In this document: piece by piece, positions 37,908 to 47,150 of the stretch
Layout of the letters: every line of letters starts with the position of its first letter
Numbering within the stretch: the stretch's first letter is position 1
DNA from: Brevibacillus gelatini
GTDB lineage: Bacteria > Bacillota > Bacilli > Brevibacillales > Brevibacillaceae
Length of the DNA stretch: 64,000 nt
NCBI RefSeq assembly: GCF_003710935.1
Contig: NZ_RHHS01000033.1
Coordinates: 1 to 64,000, forward strand
Direction: 5' to 3'
Made by a program: the position numbers and the translations under genes
The notes under the pieces: model-generated
What the model saw: the letters and a program-made list of their open reading frames with translations, nothing else
Told to the model about the DNA's origin: nothing
Databases searched by the model: none

Positions 37908-38246
37908 GTGAATATTGTCCTTATTTGTAAAAAAAAGGGGGCGTTATTCATAGGAGCGATAAGGTGTGAGCAGGACGTTTCAGCCCCTCGCCAGGTCAAA
38001 GGAACGTCCATAGGAGGAAAAGTTTCCACTCCTATCAATAAATGTATCACGCAATCTTTAGAGCAGGAAGGGGGAGATTTTCAGGAAACAGACGATCTAC
38101 TCAAAACTGTAGAACACTTGCGTGAGCAGCTGGTTCGACTGTTTTTGGAAAAGGGTGATTTTTTGCACGATGAGGTTGTGTCGCTCAGTCAGCAGTTGGA
38201 TACATACCTCTTGCAAATTCAGATGAAAATGATGCAAAAACCATAG
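37908..38246 (+). CDS. Spo0E-like sporulation regulatory phosphatase
   Basis: The C-terminal half fits the Spo0E family: VEHLREQLVRLFLEKGDFLH followed by the signature SLSQQLDTYLL. Such small helical-hairpin proteins remove phosphate from Spo0A and so hold back sporulation. The 112-residue frame starts at GTG 37908, but family members are often 50-90 residues, so the first 45 may be untranslated. AGGAGG near 38011 and GGGGGAG near 38071 lack a good in-frame ATG, so the start is open. It lies in the island beside a helix-turn-helix regulator. Confidence 0.65.
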   Translation: MNIVLICKKKGALFIGAIRCEQDVSAPRQVKGTSIGGKVSTPINKCITQSLEQEGGDFQETDDLLKTVEHLREQLVRLFLEKGDFLHDEVVSLSQQLDTYLLQIQMKMMQKP

Positions 38247-38400
38247 TTTTCTCCATGTACGCAAATAAGCCCTCGGTTGGGAGTCTCAGATTACGTCCAG
38301 CATGTCCGCGTTGTTAATACAAGATTGAGGAAAAGATTTACTATATATATAAAAAATTGTAAAATATAGATAGGATTATTTTAAGGAAAGGGGGAGTTTC

Positions 38401-39723
38401 ATGGAGCTACAAGAGACCATGCAGCGGTCGTTGCGGTCTGAGATTCAAAAAAGCTTGAAGGAGAACGGGTATACACTTAGCAAACTCAGTGAATTGAGCG
38501 GTATTGGCACGGGACATTTGAGTGAGATGCTAAATAACAATCCGTCGCGTGCCATTACAGTGAACCAGTTGGATGCGATGGCCAAGGCTTTTGGACATGC
38601 TCCTGGATGGCTGTATGAATTGTATCCGGAAGAGTGTTTATCCGAAGGGAAAATTTCACGTCCGCGATTAGTACCGTATTTGGTTCGGTGTGCAGAGATC
38701 GGGCGGGAGGATTGTATTAAAGCGATTGTTTCTAACCTGCTAGAGAATCCCAAAAACACTTCGATTCTCTTTTCTGTGGCAGAACAGTTATTTCAGAGCG
38801 GCAAACAGAAGGAGTCGGTGCTTTTTTATGAGTTGGTCATTGATAACGAGAAAGATAGTTATTCCGACCAATTTGTGATGAGTCAATACCGATTATTTCG
38901 GGCGGTGCAAGGAACAAATACTGAAGAAAACTGGAAGGCTGTTATTCGTTTTGATTCGTATTGGAAACGACTTCCCGAGAATGTCCAACTGGATGCGCTG
39001 TTACAGTTAGCAAACGTATGTTTCATGATGTGCAGGTGGAAAGATGTCGAGAAATATGCTGATGAGTTACGGAATTTAGCCACGATCGTCTACGAAAACG
39101 AATTGCGTAGACGGACAAGCTCTAAAGCTAATGATTTACCCAAAACGGAACGTCATTTAGTTGTGTACTATGGGCAAGGATTTCTTCTCAAGGCGGCAGC
39201 GTTGAAAAAACAACGGCTGTATGAAGAGGCTAAGAAGTATATACAAGGTTATGCTGATTTAGGATGGTTTGAGTTTCTTGATGAGACGGGAAAACAAGAG
39301 GTAGAAAAGTTTCGAGTTTGGGCAAAAATTAATTCATATACCCTTGATATGCTGTTGGGCAATTACGAAATTTTACCTGAGTGTATAAACTTCCTTGCTG
39401 ATTATCCAGAAGAAATATTTCCTGCATTAGTAACGATCATGGAATGTGCAAACAAATACGGATTTTGTATTGATGAGGTATTAGAGCGTTTTTCAGAATA
39501 TACCAGCTACAGGGAAGATGACCTTAACGGATTAAGTGCTAGCCGACATTTCCGTTTTCGCTATCAGAAAGCGATTTATGAACTCCAAAGAGAGAGATTT
39601 GCTATCGGGATTGACGAAACTTTACGTTGTCTTGCTTTAGCCGATAAAATGAAACTGTATATCCCGGCCCATCATGTGACTCGTGTGATTGACGAGATGA
39701 TTGAGGCCATTCCAGACAAGTAA
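38401..39723 (+). CDS. HTH regulator with helical-repeat domain (RRNPP-like)
   Basis: This 440-residue cytosolic protein has an Xre-type helix-turn-helix (about residues 12-65: TLSKLSELSGIGTGHLSEML) followed by about 370 residues of helical repeats resembling TPRs (ILFSVAEQLFQSGKQKESVLFY, YYGQGFLLKAAALKKQRLYEEA). This layout is that of peptide-responsive RRNPP regulators such as PlcR, PrgX and AimR, though no peptide contact residues can be named. AAAGGGGGAG precedes the ATG. It is AT-richer than its neighbours, suggesting transfer. A Spo0E-like gene lies just upstream. Confidence 0.7.
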   Translation: MELQETMQRSLRSEIQKSLKENGYTLSKLSELSGIGTGHLSEMLNNNPSRAITVNQLDAMAKAFGHAPGWLYELYPEECLSEGKISRPRLVPYLVRCAEIGREDCIKAIVSNLLENPKNTSILFSVAEQLFQSGKQKESVLFYELVIDNEKDSYSDQFVMSQYRLFRAVQGTNTEENWKAVIRFDSYWKRLPENVQLDALLQLANVCFMMCRWKDVEKYADELRNLATIVYENELRRRTSSKANDLPKTERHLVVYYGQGFLLKAAALKKQRLYEEAKKYIQGYADLGWFEFLDETGKQEVEKFRVWAKINSYTLDMLLGNYEILPECINFLADYPEEIFPALVTIMECANKYGFCIDEVLERFSEYTSYREDDLNGLSASRHFRFRYQKAIYELQRERFAIGIDETLRCLALADKMKLYIPAHHVTRVIDEMIEAIPDK

Positions 39724-39754
39724 AATGGCCAACTGAAACTGGGGTACAAAGTAT

Positions 39755-39785
39755 AACTGGCGAAGGAAAACCAGTTCTTTTATTC
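39755..39785 (+). terminator. Terminator of the HTH-repeat regulator gene
   Basis: AACTGG and CCAGTT (39755-39776) form a six-bp stem followed by CTTTTATT. Confidence 0.6.
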
Positions 39786-39804
39786 TACAGTCTGCACCAA
39801 CGCT

Positions 39805-39912
39805 CTACGGATACGCAGTTTCATCCTCCATTCGGAGTGTAGCAGCGGCTTTTTTGCCTACCAAAACAGTGATTGCCGATGCGGTAATGGCAGCGAAGAG
39901 AATGACTCCCAA
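39805..39912 (-). other. Short hydrophobic reading frame, possible peptide gene or remnant
   Basis: From TTG 39912 the minus strand codes about 35 residues: a hydrophobic stretch (LGVILFAAITASAITVLVG), KKAAATLR and a polar end (MEDETAYP). It has no ribosome site or ATG, and the frame stays open upstream through hairpin repeat B. It looks like a signal peptide or last membrane helix. It may be a pro-peptide for the convergent regulator, or a leftover of a broken membrane-protein gene. Confidence 0.25.
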
Positions 39913-39915
39913 AAG

Positions 39916-39960
39916 AAAAAGTTGGGCGGAAAAACATTGCTTTTCCCGCCCAACTTTTTT
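39916..39960. repeat. Hairpin repeat B (terminator-like), right edge of the AT-rich island
   Basis: AAAAAGTTGGGCGGAAAA pairs with TTTTCCCGCCCAACTTTTTT around ACATTGC. It matches repeat A (37817-37860) at about 29 of 34 core positions, in the same orientation. Besides this, the gap 39724-40145 holds a terminator and the pstS control region. Confidence 0.85.
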
Positions 39961-40047
39961 CTTTTTGGAGAGGCAGCCGCGGCATCTTCTTTGCTGTTAA
40001 CAGCCCGCTTTCATTTCATCCAGAATTGACCCCATCTTTAAAAAAGC

Positions 40048-40090
40048 TTAACAATCGCAAAACAATCCAACAACATTCGGTCTGTATAGT
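40048..40090 (+). promoter_or_regulatory. Pho-box-like repeats and -10 element before pstS
   Basis: TTAACA (40048), AAAACA (40059) and ACAACA (40070) recur every 11 bases, as in PhoP sites (TTAACA-like repeats). TATAGT (40085-40090) follows as a -10 element. Induction under phosphate starvation is expected. Confidence 0.5.
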
Positions 40091-40145
40091 TTGTACTTGT
40101 AAGAAACAAAAACAAACCGAACCTGTTAAGGAGGATTTTCATCCA

Positions 40146-41093
40146 ATGAAAAAACTCGGCAAACTGTTTATGGCGCTGACATTTGCAGGAGCACTGCTCG
40201 CCGGATGCGGCAGCAACAGTGCGGCTCCATCCCAACAAACAGCGCAACAACCGGCGCAGCAACAATCAGCTACTCCAGCTCCGGAAAGCAACTCTGGTTC
40301 GACAACAACATCCGGTGAACCGATCACAGCAGTTGGTTCTACCGCTTTGCAGCCTCTGGTCGAGCAAGCGGCCAAAGACTTTATGGCGAAAAATCAAGGT
40401 GTACAAATCCAGGTACAAGGCGGAGGAAGCGGAACAGGGCTGAGCCAGGTAGCAAGCGGCGCAGCAACAATCGGCAACTCTGATATTTTTGCAGAAGAGA
40501 AAAAAGGCATTCCGGCAAACGAGCTGGTTGACCATAAAGTAGCCGTTGTCGGAATGGCAGCAGCCGTTAGTCCGCAAGTAAAAGTAGACAACCTGACCAA
40601 ACAGCAACTGATCGACATCTTCACTGGAAAAATCACCAACTGGAAAGAAGTTGGCGGCGATGACATGAAAATCACGCTGGTGAACCGCCCGAAATCTTCC
40701 GGTACGCGTGCAACATTCAGCAAATTCGCACTGGACGGAAAAGAAGAAGCAGAAGGCATCACAGAAGATTCTTCCGGTACTGTCCGCAAAATCATTGCCG
40801 AGACACCGGGCGCAATCGGCTATCTGGCTCTGTCCTACTTCAATGACTCCGTAAAAGCATTGAAACTGGATGGCGTGGAAGCAAACGCAGAAAACATCGC
40901 AACGAACAAATACCCAGTGTGGGCATATGAGCACATGTACACAAAAGGCGAGCCTACTGGCAGCGCAAAAGCTTTCCTGGATTTCGTCCTGTCGGAAGAA
41001 GTGCAAAAGAAGACCGTTACCGATCTGGGCTTCTTGCCGATCACAGACATGAAAGTAGAGCGCGACGCTGAAGGGAAAGTAACACAAAAATAA
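40146..41093 (+). CDS. pstS: Phosphate-binding lipoprotein
   Basis: PstS binds phosphate for the Pst importer. The lipobox is LLAGC (Cys21), with a Gln/Ala/Ser-rich tether. Phosphate-contacting motifs are AVGSTALQPL, GGGSGTGLSQV, and NRPKSSGTRATF, typical of PstS. I chose ATG 40146, twelve bases after AGGAGG; the open frame reaches back to 40026 but that part is the promoter. Length is 315 residues. Confidence 0.93.
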   Translation: MKKLGKLFMALTFAGALLAGCGSNSAAPSQQTAQQPAQQQSATPAPESNSGSTTTSGEPITAVGSTALQPLVEQAAKDFMAKNQGVQIQVQGGGSGTGLSQVASGAATIGNSDIFAEEKKGIPANELVDHKVAVVGMAAAVSPQVKVDNLTKQQLIDIFTGKITNWKEVGGDDMKITLVNRPKSSGTRATFSKFALDGKEEAEGITEDSSGTVRKIIAETPGAIGYLALSYFNDSVKALKLDGVEANAENIATNKYPVWAYEHMYTKGEPTGSAKAFLDFVLSEEVQKKTVTDLGFLPITDMKVERDAEGKVTQK

Positions 41094-41187
41094 GATACGC
41101 ACGGGTCAACAGCAAAATAGAGGGGTGGGGGGGCCTTACCCCTCATTTTGCTTGCGCGAAAGCCGTTTTCTTTCTAGGAGGGAGAAC

Positions 41188-42135
41188 ATGAACCATCGGA
41201 TTGAAGGGGTCGGGACAAATCGCCAATCGCTGATTGCGCGAAAAATGCTGACATATAACAAACGGCAATTTACAGAGAACATGACGGGGCGAACGATTGC
41301 CATGCTCTGTGCGGCCTTGCTGGTTATCGTTGTTTTGTCGATAACGTACTTCATCGCTTCCAAAGGGTTGTCCACCTTTTTTGTCGACGGCGTCAGTATC
41401 AGCGAATTTTTAACACAGGTGAAATGGGACCCGGAGGGCGAGCCCGCACTCTACGGTGTGTTCCCATTCATTCTCGGATCGTTTTTGGTAACGGCTTTGG
41501 CTGCGGTGATCGCGGCACCGCTCGGGATCGGGGCGGCGATTTTCATGACGGAAATCTTCCCCGGCTTCGGCAAAAAAGTGTTGAAGCCGGTGATCGAGCT
41601 TTTGGTTGGCATTCCATCGGTAGTGTACGGATATGTAGGTCTGACGCTTTTGGTTCCTTTTATTCGCGAACAGTTTGACGTTCTTGGCTTCAGTCTTTTG
41701 GCAGGGGGACTGGTGCTTGCCTTGATGATTTTGCCGACGATCACCAGCGTGGCGACAGATGCTATTGAGGCAGTACCGCAAGACTTGCGCAACGCATCTC
41801 TCGCTTTGGGCGCCACACGCTGGCAGACGATCTGGAATGTGGTGCTGCATTCTGCGCTTCCAGGCTGCCTGACCGCGGTCGTATTGGGGATGGCCCGCGC
41901 CTTTGGCGAAGCGCTCGCTGTGCAGATGGTCATCGGGAACACGACGAAGCTTCCGGGCAGTCTGTTGGATCCGATCAGTACATTGACAAGCGGCATCACG
42001 CTGAACATGGGGAACACCATTCAGGGAACACCGTACAACAATGCGCTCTGGTCCATGGCGCTTCTGCTGCTTCTGATGTCGTTCGTCTTTATTATGATCT
42101 TGCGCTTTTTGGGCAGAAAGAGGCTGGTGAAGTAG
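41188..42135 (+). CDS. pstC: Phosphate ABC transporter permease PstC
   Basis: This 315-residue permease has six membrane segments. The EAA loop for PstB contact is RNASLALGATRWQTIWNVVL. An N-terminal polar extension of about 30 residues precedes the first membrane segment. I chose ATG 41188, six bases after AGGAGGGAG. The pstA ATG directly follows its stop. Confidence 0.93.
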   Translation: MNHRIEGVGTNRQSLIARKMLTYNKRQFTENMTGRTIAMLCAALLVIVVLSITYFIASKGLSTFFVDGVSISEFLTQVKWDPEGEPALYGVFPFILGSFLVTALAAVIAAPLGIGAAIFMTEIFPGFGKKVLKPVIELLVGIPSVVYGYVGLTLLVPFIREQFDVLGFSLLAGGLVLALMILPTITSVATDAIEAVPQDLRNASLALGATRWQTIWNVVLHSALPGCLTAVVLGMARAFGEALAVQMVIGNTTKLPGSLLDPISTLTSGITLNMGNTIQGTPYNNALWSMALLLLLMSFVFIMILRFLGRKRLVK

Positions 42136-43026
42136 ATGAGAGCGAGACTGATGGATCGCGTTGCTACGATTGTTTTGACGTTGATTGCCGTTTTGATTGT
42201 CGGTACGCTCATTGGCTTGCTTGGCTTCATTTTGACGCAAGGCTGGCACAAGCTGAATCTCGACTTTTTGACCTCGCCGCCCGACATCGTCAACGCAGGG
42301 GGCGGGATTGGTCCGCAGTTGTTCAACTCGATTTATTTGCTGGTTTTGACCATGCTGATCGCCTTGCCGATTGGCATCGGAGCAGGCATTTATATGGCGG
42401 AATACGCGCCGGATAACAAGTTTACACAGTTTATTCGCATGAGTATAGAAGTGCTGTCTTCCTTGCCGTCCATCGTCGTTGGCTTGTTTGGCTTGCTCGT
42501 CTTCGTCAACATGACAGGCTGGGGCTACACGCTGTTCTCCGGCGCTCTTGCGCTGACCGTCTTCAACCTGCCGCTGCTCGTGCGTGTGACAGAGGATGCG
42601 CTGCGCAACGTGCCGCGCAGCCAAAAAGAAGCGAGTCTGGCGCTTGGCATCACCAAGTGGCGGACAATTGTCTCCGTCATCCTTCCGGCGGCCTTGCCTG
42701 GGATCATTACCGGGGCGATTCTCGCATCCGGCCGTGTCTTCGGGGAAGCGGCTGCCTTGCTGTTTACCGCAGGGATGTCTTCACCAAACCTGAACTTTGC
42801 GGATTTCTCACTGAATAGCCCGACTTCGCCGCTGAATCCGTTCCGCCCGGCCGAGACGCTGGCCGTGCATATCTGGAAAGTGAACAGTGAGGGGCTTGTG
42901 CCAGACGCGCGCGACGTGGCGGATGGCGCTGCCGCCGTGCTGATTATTGCCGTGCTGCTCTTTAATGTCTCGGCCCGCTGGTTCGGGACGTGGGTGTACA
43001 AAAAGATGACGTCAGGTTCCAACTAA
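42136..43026 (+). CDS. pstA: Phosphate ABC transporter permease PstA
   Basis: This 296-residue permease has six membrane segments and the EAA loop QKEASLALGITKWRTIVSVI. Its start abuts the pstC stop, so they are translated together. It forms the membrane channel with PstC. Confidence 0.93.
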   Translation: MRARLMDRVATIVLTLIAVLIVGTLIGLLGFILTQGWHKLNLDFLTSPPDIVNAGGGIGPQLFNSIYLLVLTMLIALPIGIGAGIYMAEYAPDNKFTQFIRMSIEVLSSLPSIVVGLFGLLVFVNMTGWGYTLFSGALALTVFNLPLLVRVTEDALRNVPRSQKEASLALGITKWRTIVSVILPAALPGIITGAILASGRVFGEAAALLFTAGMSSPNLNFADFSLNSPTSPLNPFRPAETLAVHIWKVNSEGLVPDARDVADGAAAVLIIAVLLFNVSARWFGTWVYKKMTSGSN

Positions 43027-43041
43027 GGAGAGGTGATCGCC

Positions 43042-43815
43042 ATGTCCGTACTCACCATGCAAGATACGATTATTAAGACGAACAATGTCTCGGTATACTA
43101 CGGGGAAAAGCAAGCGGTAAAAAATATTTCGATGGACATTGAACGAAACTCGGTCACGGCCTTTATCGGGCCGTCCGGCTGTGGAAAATCAACGCTGTTG
43201 CGCAGCCTGAACCGGATGAACGATCTCGTGCCTTCTTGCCGCGTCACAGGCTCCATCGTCGTCGACGGTATCGACATCAATAGCGAGCAGGTCAACATCG
43301 AGAGCTTGCGGCAAATCGTCGGAATGGTGTTTCAACGCGCCAATCCGTTTTTTAAATCCATCTATGAAAATATCGCCTTCGCTCCGCGCTTTCACGGAAT
43401 GACGGACCGCCGCGAGCTGGATGAGCTGGTGGAGACAAGCTTGCGCAAAGCGGCGCTGTGGGACGAAGTGAAAGACCGTCTGCGCGATTCGGCGCTCTCC
43501 TTGTCAGGCGGGCAGCAGCAGCGGCTGTGCATTGCACGGGCTATCGCCATGCAGCCGACGATTTTGCTGCTGGACGAACCGGCTTCCGCGCTCGACCCGA
43601 TTTCGACGATGAAGATTGAAGAACTGGTCATGCAATTGAAGGAAGAGTATACCATCGTGATCGTGACACACAACTTGCATCAGGCTGCCCGCATCTCGGA
43701 CAAAACGGCGTTCTTTTTGCTCGGGGAGCTGATTGAGATGGACGAGACAGGGAAAATTTTCACCTCGCCGGAAAATGACAAGACCGAAGCGTATATTAGT
43801 GGGCGTTTTGGTTGA
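43042..43815 (+). CDS. pstB: Phosphate ABC transporter ATP-binding protein, copy 1
   Basis: This 257-residue ATPase has Walker [10 protein letters not shown] (from residue 43), signature LSGGQQQR, and Walker [14 protein letters not shown] chose ATG 43042, preceded by AGAGGTGATC, which matches the anti-Shine-Dalgarno very well; the GTG at 43033 lies inside it. The Walker B run has PAS where copy 2 and most PstB have PTS. A strong terminator closes pstSCAB. Confidence 0.93.
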   Translation: MSVLTMQDTIIKTNNVSVYYGEKQAVKNISMDIERNSVTAFIGPSGCGKSTLLRSLNRMNDLVPSCRVTGSIVVDGIDINSEQVNIESLRQIVGMVFQRANPFFKSIYENIAFAPRFHGMTDRRELDELVETSLRKAALWDEVKDRLRDSALSLSGGQQQRLCIARAIAMQPTILLLDEPASALDPISTMKIEELVMQLKEEYTIVIVTHNLHQAARISDKTAFFLLGELIEMDETGKIFTSPENDKTEAYISGRFG

Positions 43816-43826
43816 ACTGCACATGT

Positions 43827-43867
43827 AAAAGCCTTCCGTTGCGTTCACCGCGCAAGGAAGGCTTTTT
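43827..43867 (+). terminator. Terminator of pstSCAB
   Basis: AAAAGCCTTCC and GGAAGGCTTTTT form an 11-bp stem with an inner TTGCG/CGCAA helix. Confidence 0.9.
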
Positions 43868-43887
43868 GACTTTTAACAAGGCTTCAC

Positions 43888-44097
43888 CTAATCCATATAC
43901 TCAGCTTCTGGGTAATAGCGTTTAATAATATCCATGGCTGTATTCTCGTTACGAGCGTGGATAAATCTTGCATAGATTTCAGTTCCATCAGTGAGTTCGT
44001 CGTCATTGAGTTCAAAAGTATGCAAAATTCTCACAAACTGAACCTTAATGGAAACACCATATGCGTTCAAGTATTCATGCTCACCTTTTTTGGGCAT
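43888..44097 (-). CDS. Small unknown protein downstream of the chemotaxis receptor
   Basis: I do not recognise this 69-residue acidic protein (LHTFELNDDELTDGTEIYARF, then TAMDIIKRYYPEAEYMD). It looks globular, with alternating strand and helix, no signal and no cysteines. ATG 44097 is 13 bases after the receptor stop; TTG 44070 with AAAAGGTGAG at good spacing is an alternative start. It is probably co-transcribed with the receptor. Confidence 0.55.
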   Translation of the reverse strand: MPKKGEHEYLNAYGVSIKVQFVRILHTFELNDDELTDGTEIYARFIHARNENTAMDIIKRYYPEAEYMD

Positions 44098-44110
44098 CCT
44101 GCCCTTTCTT

Positions 44111-46111
44111 CTACACAGAAGGCTTCTCTACTACCCGGAAAAAGCGAATTTCCTGCTCCAAATCTTCCACGATACCTGCCAGCCGCTCGGAATCTTGCAG
44201 GAACTGCTCCGAGAGGGAGAGGCTTTCCTGGGTGGCGGCGACGGCTTGCTGTGTGCCCGAGACGACTTCCTGGGCGGAGTCGGTCAGGCTGTCCACGCGG
44301 ATAGAGATGGTCTGGCTTTGATGCGCAATCGATTCGGCCAACTGTCTGATCGTTTCAAACTGCGCGGTGAGCGCTTCGCTGATGGCGAAGGTTTGTTGAA
44401 AAGTATCCGTTGCCTGATGCAGCGTCGAAATGCCGTTGATGGTTGCGTGATCGGTCGTTTCCAGACATGCTGCCACATGCTCCATCCGGTTTTCCCCCGA
44501 GGCGATGACCTGCTGGATGCGGGCGGTCGCTTCTTCGGTTTGTTCGGACAGCAGGCGGATTTCGTCTGCGACGACGCCGAAGCCGAGTCCGGCCTGACCG
44601 GCTCGCGATGCCTCGATGCGGGCGTTGAACGATAATAGCCGGGTGCGCTGGGAGATGGAAGAGATCCAGCCGACAATCTCCCGAATGTCGTCCATGCTCT
44701 CGCGCATCGAGCTCATCGCCTGGAGGGAGGCTTTCATGTCTGCCGAGATATTCTGCATGTTATCCTTTAGCAGATCAATGGAGGTAGCGGTTTTGACGCT
44801 CTGCTCCCGCGACTTTTCGTTTTGCAGGATGGCTGTTTCCATGGACTGCGTAATCCGGGACATTTCTTCTGTAATGCCTGCTATTGTGACGTGGATGTCG
44901 TCGATCTGCCCTTGCTGGTTGTCCATTTCCTGCGCCAGCCGCTCGGTGACGGAGACGACCTCTGTCTGCATGGCGTGAGAGTGGCGTGAGCCTTTCCCCA
45001 CATGCTCGGCCACCTGCTTGACGTCGGCGATTACGTGCTGGATTTTCCCGATGATGGTGCGGATTTGCCCGCTCATCCGATTGAAGCTGTCGGCGAGCTG
45101 GCGGATTTCGTCTCTCGTCTGGACGTGCATCGTCTGAAACAGATCGCCTTCGCTGAATGCCGTCATTTTTTGCTGCACCTCTTTGACGGGCTTGATAATC
45201 TTGCGGACGTACAAGTAGAGCAGCAATGCCAGCGAGCCTAATCCACCGAGGGAGACAACAAGTATCGTCAACTGCAGGCGGCGCACCTCCTGTTTGACCT
45301 CGGATACAGATTGCACGACGATCAGGCCCCATTTGAGCGCAGGGTCGAATTTGTAGGCGGCAAAGGCGTCCATGCCGTTAATCCGAAATGATTCAAAGCC
45401 TGATTGACCCGCAATGACATTGGCGACCACAGGCAGTTCGGTCAGGAGCGGACGCTGCAGGGCGTAGGCTTTATCCGGGTGAGCGAGCAGCTTTCCTTGC
45501 TGGTCGACAATCATGGCATATCCGGTTTGACCCAGCTTGATTTGACCGATTGATTCACTAAGCTTCGGCACAGAGACGAAGGCCACGACGACGCCGACAG
45601 GCTCTTCCTCTTCGTTGCGTAAAGCCATGGAGACGGCGATCTTCGGAAACTCCGTGGCAGAAAACTGAAAGACATCTGAGACGAAGGCGTTTGGCTTGTC
45701 CCAGGCGCCCTTGTACCAGTCGGCTGTTCGCGGATCGTAGGAGCTGTCCAGCGGCGAGCCGGGGAAGGTCAAATAGCGCCCGTCTGCCGTCGCGACTTGT
45801 ATTTCGGAAATGGTTGGGTTGTTGTTCACCATGTCGCTAAAAATGCCGAAGCTTTGACTGTTTGTGACCTTGCTGTTTTTGTATGTGGAAGCATAGGAAG
45901 ACAAGGCGGTGATAATGGACTGGACGCGGCTGTTCACTTCCTGCAAGGCGGCACTCGAAGCATCGTGGAGCTGCTGCTTTGTCTTTTCGTTGAGCGTACT
46001 CTCGGATTGATAGCTGATAAAAAAAGCGGCGATGGCCATCATGCTGACGACCATGGTGAGAATCCCGAAAAACAATCTGGTGAAGATGGAACGGTGTATT
46101 TTTCTCGGCAT
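44111..46111 (-). CDS. Methyl-accepting chemotaxis protein (dCache sensor)
   Basis: This 666-residue receptor has a membrane segment (about residues 12-33), an extracellular double-Cache sensor (about 35-275, with [11 protein letters not shown]), a second membrane segment (about 280-302), HAMP (to about 355) and a signalling hairpin. The hairpin tip is unusual: [20 protein letters not shown] where most receptors read A-Q-T-N-LLALNAAIEAARAGE. The core Asn, Glu and Arg are kept. It lies between two pst loci. Start is ATG 46111 with GGGGAGAG. Confidence 0.88.
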   Translation of the reverse strand: MPRKIHRSIFTRLFFGILTMVVSMMAIAAFFISYQSESTLNEKTKQQLHDASSAALQEVNSRVQSIITALSSYASTYKNSKVTNSQSFGIFSDMVNNNPTISEIQVATADGRYLTFPGSPLDSSYDPRTADWYKGAWDKPNAFVSDVFQFSATEFPKIAVSMALRNEEEEPVGVVVAFVSVPKLSESIGQIKLGQTGYAMIVDQQGKLLAHPDKAYALQRPLLTELPVVANVIAGQSGFESFRINGMDAFAAYKFDPALKWGLIVVQSVSEVKQEVRRLQLTILVVSLGGLGSLALLLYLYVRKIIKPVKEVQQKMTAFSEGDLFQTMHVQTRDEIRQLADSFNRMSGQIRTIIGKIQHVIADVKQVAEHVGKGSRHSHAMQTEVVSVTERLAQEMDNQQGQIDDIHVTIAGITEEMSRITQSMETAILQNEKSREQSVKTATSIDLLKDNMQNISADMKASLQAMSSMRESMDDIREIVGWISSISQRTRLLSFNARIEASRAGQAGLGFGVVADEIRLLSEQTEEATARIQQVIASGENRMEHVAACLETTDHATINGISTLHQATDTFQQTFAISEALTAQFETIRQLAESIAHQSQTISIRVDSLTDSAQEVVSGTQQAVAATQESLSLSEQFLQDSERLAGIVEDLEQEIRFFRVVEKPSV

Positions 46112-46194
46112 TGCATGCTCTCCCCTTATTCGACAAAACGTTCAGCTTTATTGTAGAAGGGACTATGGGGAGCGTATATGGTTTACCAGAAAGC

Positions 46195-46244
46195 TTTACC
46201 ATATCTTTACCTGGCGTTAAAACTTTAAGGAAAATTAATATAGT
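46195..46244 (+). promoter_or_regulatory. Pho-box-like repeats before the second pstB
   Basis: TTTACC (46195), TTTACC (46206) and TTAAAA (46217) are spaced exactly 11 bases apart; another TTTACC lies at 46182. TATAGT (46239-46244), also seen before pstS, could be the -10 element. PhoP control is inferred. Confidence 0.45.
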
Positions 46245-46321
46245 TCACATCAAAGTATAACATTCGCACGCTATAGTGGTTGCGAGAACAGATGCTACAA
46301 CCGCGAAGGGGCGAAGGAAGC

Positions 46322-47074
46322 ATGAGTGTTATTTCGGTGAGGGAGTTAAATCTCTTCTACGGGAACAAACAAGCTCTCTACAATATAAATCTCGATGTTG
46401 ACGCGAATTCCATTACCGCGCTGATCGGACCGTCCGGCTGTGGGAAGTCCACGTTTTTGCGAACGCTGAACCGGATGAACGATTCGGTGCCGAACACGAA
46501 AATTACAGGTGTGGTCAAGGTATTTGATGAAGACATTTACGGTTCCGGCGTGGAAGTCGAACGGTTGCGCAAACATATCGGAATGGTGTTTCAGCACCCG
46601 AATCCGTTTCCGAAAAGCATCTACGACAATGTCACGTACGGACCGCGCCTGCACGGCATGACGGACCGCCACCAGCTCGACGAGATCGTGGAGAAAAGTC
46701 TCAAGGCCGCAGCCTTGTGGGACGAGGTCAAGGACGTTTTGAAAAAGCCTGCGACCGGGTTGTCCGGCGGGCAGCAGCAACGGCTCTGTATCGCCCGGGC
46801 GCTCGCGGTCCAGCCGCAGGTGATCTTGATGGATGAACCAACATCCGCTCTCGACCCGATCTCCACAGCCAAAATTGAGGAACTGCTGGAAGAGTTGAAG
46901 GACACATACACGATTGTCATCGTTACGCACAACATGCAGCAGGCGGCGCGCATCTCCGACAAAACAGCGTTTTTCCTAAACGGAGAGCTTGTCGAGTTTG
47001 ACCAGACGCCGACGATTTTTCAAAATCCCCGCGACAAACGGACAGAAGACTACATTACTGGACGTTTCGGATAA
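46322..47074 (+). CDS. pstB: Phosphate ABC transporter ATP-binding protein, copy 2
   Basis: This 250-residue PstB has Walker [10 protein letters not shown] (from residue 36), signature LSGGQQQR and Walker [12 protein letters not shown]. It is clearly similar to copy 1 but differs in the middle ([20 protein letters not shown]). I chose ATG 46322 after GAAGGAAG. It stands alone with no permease, so it may serve the same PstCA under other conditions. Confidence 0.9.
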   Translation: MSVISVRELNLFYGNKQALYNINLDVDANSITALIGPSGCGKSTFLRTLNRMNDSVPNTKITGVVKVFDEDIYGSGVEVERLRKHIGMVFQHPNPFPKSIYDNVTYGPRLHGMTDRHQLDEIVEKSLKAAALWDEVKDVLKKPATGLSGGQQQRLCIARALAVQPQVILMDEPTSALDPISTAKIEELLEELKDTYTIVIVTHNMQQAARISDKTAFFLNGELVEFDQTPTIFQNPRDKRTEDYITGRFG

Positions 47075-47097
47075 TAGCAGTTTGTAGTAAGGTAGAG

Positions 47098-47129
47098 GAG
47101 CGGCCTGCTTGCGGGTTCGCTCTTTTTTA
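47098..47129 (+). terminator. Terminator of the second pstB
   Basis: GAGCG (47098-47102) and CGCTC (47118-47122) with partial inner pairing are followed by six T. It may let some transcription pass into arsB. Confidence 0.55.
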
Positions 47130-47150
47130 CGTGGAGGGGAGACATACTCG

